From Armatimonadota bacterium (GTDB lineage: Bacteria > Armatimonadota > UBA10988): a stretch of DNA of 64,000 nucleotides. Positions 57,398 to 64,000 of the stretch are shown in pieces. Within the stretch, counting starts at the first letter, position 1, and every line of letters begins with the position of its first letter. The translations under genes were made by a program, and so were the position numbers. The notes beneath the pieces were generated by a model. It did no database searches and was not told the origin of the DNA. It saw only the letters and a list, made by a program, of their open reading frames with translations. The stretch lies in assembly GCA_016235455.1 (NCBI GenBank), contig JACRKZ010000027.1, positions 1 to 64,000 of the forward strand. Direction: 5' to 3'.

Positions 57398-59281
57398 CTA
57401 GAAGTCGCCGAGCTCGCTGGCCGTGAGCCGCTGCACCGCGGCAACCGGGGTGGGCAGCCGCCGCGCGCTGGGCGACGACAGGCGGGCCGGCGCGGGCGCG
57501 CTGGGCGCGCGGGTCACACCGCCCTCGACCACGTTCACCAGCGTCTCCACCATCTCGCGCAGTTCGTGCGACTGGGCGCTGAGCTCCTCGCTGCCAGACG
57601 CCGTCTCTTCGGCGCCGGCCGCCACGGACTGCGTCACCTGCTCCATCTGCGACACGGCGATGTTGACCTGGCCAATGCCGATGGCCTGTTCGCGGCTAGC
57701 GGCAGCCACTTCGTCCACCAGGTCGGTGACCTTGGTCACACTTGAGGCGATCTGGGCCAGCGCCTCGGCGACGGCGCGGCTGGTGTCGACACCTTCGTGG
57801 GCGTTGACCTGCGACTGGTCGATGAGCGCGGCGGTGTTCTTGGCCGCGTCGGCGCTGCGTTGGGCCAGGTTGCGGACCTCTTCGGCCACGACCGCGAAGC
57901 CCTTGCCGGCGTCACCGGCCCGGGCTGCTTCCACGGCGGCGTTGAGGGCCAGCAGGTTGGTCTGGAAGGCGATCTCGTCGATGGTCTTGATGATCGCCGC
58001 GGTCTCGTCGGCGGAGCGGCTGATGCGGCCAATCACGTCGACCATCTGGCTCATGGCGGCGTTGCCGTGCTCCGCGGCCTGTCGCGCTTCGTTGGCCATG
58101 TGCGAGGCCTGCTTGGCATTGTCCGCGTTCTGCTGCGTGGTGGCCGACATCTCTTCCAGGCTGGCCGAGGTCTCTTCCAGGCTGCTGGCCTGCTGGCTGG
58201 CGCCCGCGGCCATGCTCTGGCTGGCCTCGCTCATCTGGGTGGAGGCCGACGACACTTCCTCGCTACTGGTCTGCAAGCGGACGATGGCGCCCGCCAGGGG
58301 CCGGCTGATGCCAGCGCTCATGGTCACCGCCAGGGCGACGCCCACGGCGACGGCCAGCAGCAAGGCCAGGCTGATGGCGAACGCGCTGACACGCAGCGCG
58401 GAGACCGTGGTCGTGGCCGACTTGGTCATGGAGTCGAAACCGGTCGTGGCGATGGCGTTGGCCCCGGCCAGCACCTGGTCGACCACGACGGCGCGGCGCG
58501 TGTTCATTTCGTTGAGCGCCACGCGCTGCTGCGACACGGCGGTCAGCCCGGCCATGGCCGTCTTGGCGTCGCGCCGCAGGGAGGCGATGTGGTCCTCGTT
58601 GCCCGGCGCGGCGGAGGCGAGTTGCGTGGCGATACCGTCGATCTTGCCCATGTCGGCGACGGCCTTGTCGATGAGCGTCGGGTCACCGGTGGCACGGGCC
58701 TCATAGGCCGCGGAGCGCGCGCGGATGCCCAGCACCTGCGCCTGATAGGCGAAATCCAGCGCCGCCGCGTTGCCGCGTGTGGCACCGATCAGGGCCTGGC
58801 ACTGGCTGAGGTACGTGGTGATGCCGTCCATGGCCGTCTTGCGGCCGGCCTGGATACCCTCAATGATGGCCTTCGTCTCGCCGATCATCTTGGTGTAGGT
58901 GGCCAGGATGGTCTGCACCTCGACGGCCGACTTCTTGAGCGCGTCGGCGCCCTTGATGGACGCGGCCAGCTTGACGGCCTCGTCAGCAGCCTTGCCGGCG
59001 TCGGTCAGATACTTGGAGCCCTCCTCGAAGTAGGACTCCTTCTCGCTCATCACGAAGCCGCGCATGGCCAACAGGCAGTGTAGCGTGTCGGCCTCCACCG
59101 TACTGGCGGTGCGCACCTGGGGCACTTGCTCCTTGGCCAGCCGCGTGGTCTTGGAGGAGGTGGAGCGCATGACACCCATGGCCGCCAGGCCAAGGATGAG
59201 GGTGAGCACAACGAGGGAGCCAAAGGCCATGCCCAGCCGGGCAGCCAGGCTACGATTCTTCAACATGGGTCCGGTCGTCAT
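57398..59281 (-). CDS. Methyl-accepting chemotaxis protein
   Basis: A 627-residue receptor (ATG 59281 preferred). TM1 is about residues 17-37, a four-helix-bundle-type ligand domain extends to about 295, TM2 is near 297-320, followed by a short HAMP-like segment and the signalling domain. The conserved tip [21 protein letters not shown] and [17 protein letters not shown] is intact. Its ligand is unknown. The tail contains no obvious docking pentapeptide. Confidence 0.93.
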   Translation of the reverse strand: MTTGPMLKNRSLAARLGMAFGSLVVLTLILGLAAMGVMRSTSSKTTRLAKEQVPQVRTASTVEADTLHCLLAMRGFVMSEKESYFEEGSKYLTDAGKAADEAVKLAASIKGADALKKSAVEVQTILATYTKMIGETKAIIEGIQAGRKTAMDGITTYLSQCQALIGATRGNAAALDFAYQAQVLGIRARSAAYEARATGDPTLIDKAVADMGKIDGIATQLASAAPGNEDHIASLRRDAKTAMAGLTAVSQQRVALNEMNTRRAVVVDQVLAGANAIATTGFDSMTKSATTTVSALRVSAFAISLALLLAVAVGVALAVTMSAGISRPLAGAIVRLQTSSEEVSSASTQMSEASQSMAAGASQQASSLEETSASLEEMSATTQQNADNAKQASHMANEARQAAEHGNAAMSQMVDVIGRISRSADETAAIIKTIDEIAFQTNLLALNAAVEAARAGDAGKGFAVVAEEVRNLAQRSADAAKNTAALIDQSQVNAHEGVDTSRAVAEALAQIASSVTKVTDLVDEVAAASREQAIGIGQVNIAVSQMEQVTQSVAAGAEETASGSEELSAQSHELREMVETLVNVVEGGVTRAPSAPAPARLSSPSARRLPTPVAAVQRLTASELGDF

Positions 59282-59478
59282 TTCCGCCGGGCAGCGGTCA
59301 GCGTCGACCACGCCCAGCACAGATGCGGCAAAGCCGCGAGCCGCAACGGCAGATGTATCCGCCGTCGTTCAGTCGCGCCTTCGCCTGACAGACCCAGTGT
59401 TCTGTTCGACAAGGCAGCCCGCACCGAGTGCGCGAGCCAAGTGCCATAGCACTTCAACAAGTTAGTCGGCCGCCGGTC

Positions 59479-59484
59479 TATAAT
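59479..59484 (+). promoter_or_regulatory. -10 element of the response regulator promoter
   Basis: A perfect TATAAT lies 47 bases before the ATG of the response regulator. The best -35 candidate, TTCAAC at 59453-59458, is 20 bases away, longer than normal. It lies in the divergent region between the receptor and the regulator. Confidence 0.6.
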
Positions 59485-59530
59485 GTTTAGTTCATACTGC
59501 CGACTGATATTAGGCAGAGGAGATCGTGGT

Positions 59531-60289
59531 ATGGCTGAGCCGGATCGTGTGCTGTTGGTGGATGACGATCCGCTGCATCGAGACGTGGAGGTCCGCCGCC
59601 TCACCGCGCTCGGCTACGACTGCGTCGCCGCCCGCGACGGGTTTGAGGCCGCGGACGTGCTGCGCGCGCAGGATTTCGACGCCGTCGTCACCGATGTGCA
59701 CATGCCGGGCAACGAGGATCTGTCCTTCGTCAAGGCGGTCCAGGACATCCGGCCGGGCATGCCAGTCATCATCATCACCGGCCAGCCGTCGATGCAGACG
59801 GCCGCGGCCTCCATCGGGCTCGGCGTCCGCGCCTATCTGCTCAAGCCGTACACGCGCGAGCAACTGGTCTCCGAACTGCAGGCGGCCGTGCGCGTGAGGC
59901 GGCTGCAGCGCGCACTGTCCGATGCGCGTCAGCGGCTCGACGACTCGGCGGCGCGCATGGCGGAGGCCGAGATGCTGCTGGCCGCGCGCGCCGGCAGCGA
60001 CCAGGCGCAGACCGCCTACGTGGAGGTGCAGCTGTGGCAGGTGGTGGCCACTACCGCCGAGCTCTGCCGCTTCCTCGCCGCCAACCCGGCCGATCCCACC
60101 GCCCCGCCGCCCAGCGAGATCACGGCCGCGGTCAGTCTGGGCGATATGGTGGATGCGCTACGCACCACGGTCGATGTGCTCGACCGCACTCGCGACTCCT
60201 TCAAGTCCAAGGACCTGGGCCAACTCCGCCGCCGCGTGGAGGAGTTGCTCTGCAAGCTCAGTGTGGGGGGCCGCTCGTCAGTTGACTGA
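59531..60289 (+). CDS. Response regulator with coiled-coil C-terminal extension
   Basis: A 252-residue protein (ATG 59531, GAGGAG upstream). The receiver domain (residues 5-120) has the acidic pocket VDDDP, phosphoacceptor D55 in VVTDVHMPG, a conserved Thr in IITGQ, and Lys in YLLKPYTREQ. The rest (about 130-252) is helical, with no known output domain, so it may bind a partner. Its 3' end overlaps the convergent hybrid kinase by 32 bases. Confidence 0.85.
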   Translation: MAEPDRVLLVDDDPLHRDVEVRRLTALGYDCVAARDGFEAADVLRAQDFDAVVTDVHMPGNEDLSFVKAVQDIRPGMPVIIITGQPSMQTAAASIGLGVRAYLLKPYTREQLVSELQAAVRVRRLQRALSDARQRLDDSAARMAEAEMLLAARAGSDQAQTAYVEVQLWQVVATTAELCRFLAANPADPTAPPPSEITAAVSLGDMVDALRTTVDVLDRTRDSFKSKDLGQLRRRVEELLCKLSVGGRSSVD

Positions 60290-63245
60290 TCAACGACGTC
60301 AGCCGCGCCGCGTTGACCGGCTTCCACAGGAAGGCCTGGCAGCCGGCAGCCAGAGCCGTGGTCTCATTGATGCCCGCGCCGAGTCCGGTCATCAATATGA
60401 CCGGCAGCGCCGGCCGGAGCCGATGGACCAGCTCCGCCAGGTCGAAGCCGGACAGGCCCGGCATCGAGTAGTCCACCAGCATGACCTCGATGGTCTCGGA
60501 TGAGGCGACCAGGTTGAGCGCCTGCTCACCGTCGCCGACGCCGACCACCGTGTGGCCGATGCTCTCCAGCAGGCGCGTCAGCCACGACACCATGGCGGGC
60601 TCGTCATCGACCACCAGAATGCGGCGGTGACCGCCGGTGATGCGGGTGTCCTCCTCGCGCGTCGCCGAGCGCTCGGCCGAAAGCGGCAGGTAGATGGACA
60701 CCACGGCGCCACCCGCGGGATGGTTGCCCAACACCAACGTGCCACCGGCCGCGACGACGATGCCATGCACCAGGGCCAGGCCCATGCCGGTTCCCTGGCC
60801 GGGCGGCTTGGTGGTGAAGAAGGGCTCCACCACGCGGTTCAGGATGGCCGGCTCGATGCCGGGGCCGCTGTCCCACACCGTGAGCCGGGCGTAGCCCTCG
60901 GCTGTCGGCTTGATACCTTGCTCGACCAGGTCAGATGTCGGCGCCCGATTGAGACCGACCACGACCTGTCCCGCCTTCGGCCCGATGGCCTGACAGGCGT
61001 TGGTGCACAGGTTCATCACCACCTGGTGCAGTTGGCTCGGGCTGATCACCACGGTGCCGAGCTTCCGGTCGACCTGCGTCACCAGTTCCACGCTGTCCGG
61101 GATGACCGAGCCCAACAGCTGCAACGCTTCCCACACGGCCATGCCCACCGAGACAGGCTCGGCGCTGTCTTCGGTGCGTCGCGCGAAAGTCAGGATCTGG
61201 CGCGTCAGATCGGAGGCGCGCTGCGTGGCCAGCTTGATCTGGCGCAGGCAGGTGAGCAGTTCCTCCTCATTGCCCCGGATCAGCTCAGCCAGATCCGCGT
61301 TGCCGGCGATGATGCCCAGCACGTTGTTGAAGTCATGCGCAATGCCGCTGGCGAAGGTGCCGATGGCTTCGAGCTTGATGGCCTGCCGCAGCCGCTCTTC
61401 CATGGTCTCCAGGCCAGACAGGTCGGTCCAGATGAGCGCGGCGCCGATGGCCTGCCCCCCCGCGTCGTGCATGGGCGACGCCTGGTTGGTGTAGGTCACC
61501 CGCCCGTCGGCATCGGCCAGGGCCATGCCCTCCTTCGTCGCCTCGGCGGCAGAGGTCAGCCGGTCCGCCAGATCCGTGGCCGCGCGCAGTTCGCTGATGT
61601 CCTGCACCGCGCCCACCACGCGCTGATTGATGCCGCTGGCGTCAACCAGCGGCAGGCCGGTCTCGAGCACCCAGGCCAGCCGACCGTCGGCGCGGCGCAG
61701 CCGGTACTCGACGCTGAACGCGCTGCGCGCGTCCACGGCAGCCGCGCGCATGGTCTGTACCCGTTCGCGGTCCTCGGAGTAGATGTGCGCCACGCGGTCC
61801 TCGGAGCCCAGCACACTGATCTCTTCCATCGAGTAGCCCGTCACCTCGTGCACGGCGCCCGCCCACTTGATCGTGCCGTTCCGTGGCGACCAGTCGTAGA
61901 CCATCTGGCCCGCCTGCTCGGAGACAGCCTGGTGCCGTTGCTGCGCATCTTGCAGCCGCCGCTCGGCGAACCGGCGGGCGAAGGCGTTGCCCAGGATGCC
62001 CGCGCAGGTCGACACCAGATCCACGATGTGCTGTGGCCACGTGTGCTCAGCGCCCAGGGGGCCCAACAGATTGGCCGTGCCGTAGACCCGGCCCTCGTGC
62101 CGGATGGGCGCGACGATCGCCGGCCGGTAGCCCCGCGGGAACAGCAACTCGCGCTCCAGGTCGCTGCACGACCACTCGCCACGACTGCCGACCACGATCG
62201 GCTGCCCCGACGCCAACTGCGGCAGCACCGCAACGACGTCGGCGGCGTGAGCCAGCCTGAACTGGTCGACCCGTGGATCGCGCGGCGCCAGGGGCCACGC
62301 GATGATCTCCGCGGCGGGCACGGGATCGAACTCGTAGACCCGCACCTCGGCGCTTTCGGCCTCGGCGAAGCGCACCAGGCCCGGTAGCCAGTCGCGAACA
62401 GCCTGCACCATCCGGTCGCCCGACGACATGAGGACGCTGGTCGTCAGCTCCGAAATGAGCCGCTGCGTCTCCAGCCGCTCGCGCAGTTCGGACTGCGCGC
62501 GCCGCTGCTCACTGATATCGAGAATGGCGCTGCAGCGCAGCCACCGGCCGCTCAGGAAGGCCATGCGGCCGCGCGCCTCAACCAGCACGCGCGTGCCGTC
62601 GCGGCGCTGGATCCATAGCTCGTAGGGTTCGACGGTGTCGTACTGCAGGTGCGACCGCACGAGGTCACGCGACTCCGGCGCGACCAGGTCGACCAAGGCC
62701 ATGCCCAGCAGTTCCTCGGCCGACCGCCCGACCAGCACGCAGAACTGCTCGTTGGCGTCCAGCACCACGCCATCGGACGAGATGACAATGCCCTCGAACG
62801 CCGCCTCGCCAAGCTGGCGCAGGCGCACTTCGCTCTGGCGCAGGCCTTCTTCGGCCTGTCGTCGGAGACGGCGCTGGCGCAGGTCGGCCAGCGCGCGAGT
62901 GATGGTCGGCGGCAGGTACGAGAGGTCGGCGCGCGGCACACCGTAGGCGCCGCGCACGATCAGCTCGGGCTCGGGCCGGACGCCGGGAGCCGAGACCACC
63001 ACCACCGGCAGATCCAGGTGACGGTGCCCGAGATCGGCCACCAGCGCCAGCGCGTCGATCGGCGAACTGGCCAGGTCCACCAGCGCGACATCCCACTCGC
63101 CCCCGTCGAGAGCGGAGGTCAGGGCCGGCGAGCTGGTCACCACGACATACTCGAGCGCCTGCTCGCCATCGAGCAGCCAGGGGGCATACTCGTCGCCCAC
63201 CTCGGCCGAGCCAGCCACTACTATCGCGCGCGCGCGAGGCAACAT
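60258..63245 (-). CDS. Multi-PAS/GAF hybrid histidine kinase
   Basis: A 995-residue protein starting at ATG 63245 (GGAG upstream). A receiver-like N-terminus (about 1-115, LVDLAS at the Asp position), PAS (130-255), GAF (270-430), PAS (440-560) and a shorter PAS-like segment lead into a HisKA core with H637 in SGIAHDFNNVLG. The ATPase part has N box TNACQAIG and GTGMGLALVHG, and a C-terminal receiver has D925 in LVDYSMPG. It has no membrane helices, so it senses intracellular signals. Confidence 0.88.
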   Translation of the reverse strand: MLPRARAIVVAGSAEVGDEYAPWLLDGEQALEYVVVTSSPALTSALDGGEWDVALVDLASSPIDALALVADLGHRHLDLPVVVVSAPGVRPEPELIVRGAYGVPRADLSYLPPTITRALADLRQRRLRRQAEEGLRQSEVRLRQLGEAAFEGIVISSDGVVLDANEQFCVLVGRSAEELLGMALVDLVAPESRDLVRSHLQYDTVEPYELWIQRRDGTRVLVEARGRMAFLSGRWLRCSAILDISEQRRAQSELRERLETQRLISELTTSVLMSSGDRMVQAVRDWLPGLVRFAEAESAEVRVYEFDPVPAAEIIAWPLAPRDPRVDQFRLAHAADVVAVLPQLASGQPIVVGSRGEWSCSDLERELLFPRGYRPAIVAPIRHEGRVYGTANLLGPLGAEHTWPQHIVDLVSTCAGILGNAFARRFAERRLQDAQQRHQAVSEQAGQMVYDWSPRNGTIKWAGAVHEVTGYSMEEISVLGSEDRVAHIYSEDRERVQTMRAAAVDARSAFSVEYRLRRADGRLAWVLETGLPLVDASGINQRVVGAVQDISELRAATDLADRLTSAAEATKEGMALADADGRVTYTNQASPMHDAGGQAIGAALIWTDLSGLETMEERLRQAIKLEAIGTFASGIAHDFNNVLGIIAGNADLAELIRGNEEELLTCLRQIKLATQRASDLTRQILTFARRTEDSAEPVSVGMAVWEALQLLGSVIPDSVELVTQVDRKLGTVVISPSQLHQVVMNLCTNACQAIGPKAGQVVVGLNRAPTSDLVEQGIKPTAEGYARLTVWDSGPGIEPAILNRVVEPFFTTKPPGQGTGMGLALVHGIVVAAGGTLVLGNHPAGGAVVSIYLPLSAERSATREEDTRITGGHRRILVVDDEPAMVSWLTRLLESIGHTVVGVGDGEQALNLVASSETIEVMLVDYSMPGLSGFDLAELVHRLRPALPVILMTGLGAGINETTALAAGCQAFLWKPVNAARLTSLISQLTSGPPH

Positions 63246-63355
63246 CAACCCGCTCCGCCAGCCAGCCAACCCAAGACTTCGACCGCCAAACCATGCATTG
63301 CGCCTACTATGCGCCGCACAGTCGCCGGTGGCAACGGAGTCACATTATGTACGGT

Positions 63356-64000
63356 TTACACGAGGTTACGCTTCGCCGCGTCCTCGGTTGAGCGGGCGCC
63401 GTCGTCGAGCCACGCCTGATGGAACTCGCGATCGAGCACCGTCGGGAACCACTGCTCTCGCCGGAACCGTGCGGCCGTGTGGTCGGTGTCGATGAACCGG
63501 CCGCCGGGGCCTAGGCTGTCCACCAGGTCCAGCGCCAGCGCGTCGTCGTCGAGGTCCACCGCGCGCAGGCAGCTCTCCACGTAGCCGACGACCTCGTGCT
63601 GCCAGCAGAGCATCTCCAGCGAGGTGGCCTGGTCCACGCCGCAGATGCCCAGATGGCCGAAGATGTCGGCGCCGGCCGCCGCGCCGGCCAGCAGCGTGGC
63701 CCCGCACTCGAGCCCGGCCTGGGCGTCGGGCCGCTTGCTGTCGGTCAGACCCACATTGATGTAGACCGGCAGGCCCAGATGCCGACCCAACTGCGTCATG
63801 GCCACGCCGAAGATGGCCTGCTCGGGCCCGGCGAAGATCATCTGCGTGGTGCGCATGTCGAAGGCATGGCAGATGCCGCCATAGCAGACGGCCAGGCCAG
63901 GCTTGACCATCTGGGTGAGGCAGATGCCGGCCAGGATCTCGGCGTGTTCGAGGGCCATGGTGCCGGCCAGGCTCATCGGCGCCGACAAGCCCATCTGGGC
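63356..64000 (-). CDS. MttB-family (trimethylamine methyltransferase-like) protein, C-terminal part
   Basis: The gene is cut by the right edge of the window; at least 214 codons are seen, ending with TAA. GLSAPMSLAGTMALEHAEILAG, LAVCYGGICHAFDM, and LGLPVYINVGLTDSKRPDAQAG match the C-terminal half of MttB-superfamily corrinoid methyltransferases. No in-frame amber codon is visible in this part, but the usual pyrrolysine site lies further upstream in the gene, so neither type can be told. Two URO-D/MtaA-like genes about 40 kb away could be functional partners. Confidence 0.82.
   Translation of the reverse strand, partial: AQMGLSAPMSLAGTMALEHAEILAGICLTQMVKPGLAVCYGGICHAFDMRTTQMIFAGPEQAIFGVAMTQLGRHLGLPVYINVGLTDSKRPDAQAGLECGATLLAGAAAGADIFGHLGICGVDQATSLEMLCWQHEVVGYVESCLRAVDLDDDALALDLVDSLGPGGRFIDTDHTAARFRREQWFPTVLDREFHQAWLDDGARSTEDAAKRNLV

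Noticed and set aside
63344..63349. CATAAT on the minus strand upstream of the multi-PAS kinase
   Set aside because: A plausible -10, but no -35 at a suitable distance, and it lies just past the end of the MttB gene.

Overview
The window is GC-rich, densely coded bacterial DNA, most likely from an Armatimonadota-like bacterium (probably a metagenome assembly). This rests mainly on six DUF1559 type IV-pilin-like proteins. All share an N-terminus reading FTLIE(L/M)LVV... followed by [11 protein letters not shown], and a C-terminal H-X9-DG motif, which is typical of that phylum and of planctomycete relatives. No rRNA, tRNA, CRISPR array, transposase or phage gene was recognised, and no gene-free stretch exceeds about 250 bases. 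The largest gaps are 59282-59530, 22805-23022, 56713-56902 and 5022-5180, all promoter or terminator regions.

Layout. 1-5021 (minus) is a polysaccharide-degradation operon: PL10 pectate lyase, GH29-like alpha-L-fucosidase, and a large secreted NHL/discoidin protein running off the left edge. 5181-7595 (plus) holds three tandem DUF1559 genes separated by hairpins. A secreted pyruvyl-transferase-like protein and a small membrane protein follow. 9233-13939 (minus) is a 1568-residue phosphodiesterase/FecR/propeller fusion with a TPGGGAPV repeat linker. 14051-22804 (minus) is a sugar cluster: GH127 arabinofuranosidase, a URO-D/MtaA-like methyltransferase, L-rhamnose mutarotase, ROK sugar kinase, ABC exporter and two related glycosyltransferases.

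23023-27644 has a MASE1 hybrid histidine kinase, a second URO-D-like protein and an exported unknown. 27710-33389 (minus) is a six-gene, stop/start-coupled quality-control and ribosome operon (hsp20, lon, lipoprotein hydrolase, rsmG, acylphosphatase, rlmN) behind a near-consensus TTGACA/TATACT promoter. 33520-40722 has a secreted Asp-box protein, another DUF1559 protein, a deacetylase-like protein coupled to rpoN, and a GAF/PAS histidine kinase. 40855-50734 (minus) is a compact run of up to ten genes: DinB-like, Trm112-like, MoxR, DUF58, BatD-like, BatA, BatB, BatC/TPR and two dynamin-like GTPases. Eight of these, from moxR on, are stop/start coupled or 2 bases apart.

50829-64000 has a chorismate-mutase-like lipoprotein, a VOC protein, a Nei-like glycosylase without the usual N-terminal proline, a secreted TPR protein, two DUF1559 pilins with a small coupled membrane protein, CheW with a chemoreceptor, a response regulator, a multi-PAS hybrid kinase, and the 3' part of an MttB-family methyltransferase cut by the right edge.

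Together the genes describe a surface-active, plant-polysaccharide-using lifestyle (pectate, fucoside, arabinoside and rhamnose functions) with a rich pseudopilin repertoire and many sensors. The MttB homologue and two URO-D/MtaA-like proteins suggest corrinoid methyl-transfer chemistry, possibly on methylated plant or glycan compounds. The feature most worth follow-up is the joining of a paired dynamin-like GTPase module to the MoxR-Bat operon. Start codons were chosen from ribosome-binding sites and gene overlaps; all functional calls come from reading the translated sequence, with no database search.
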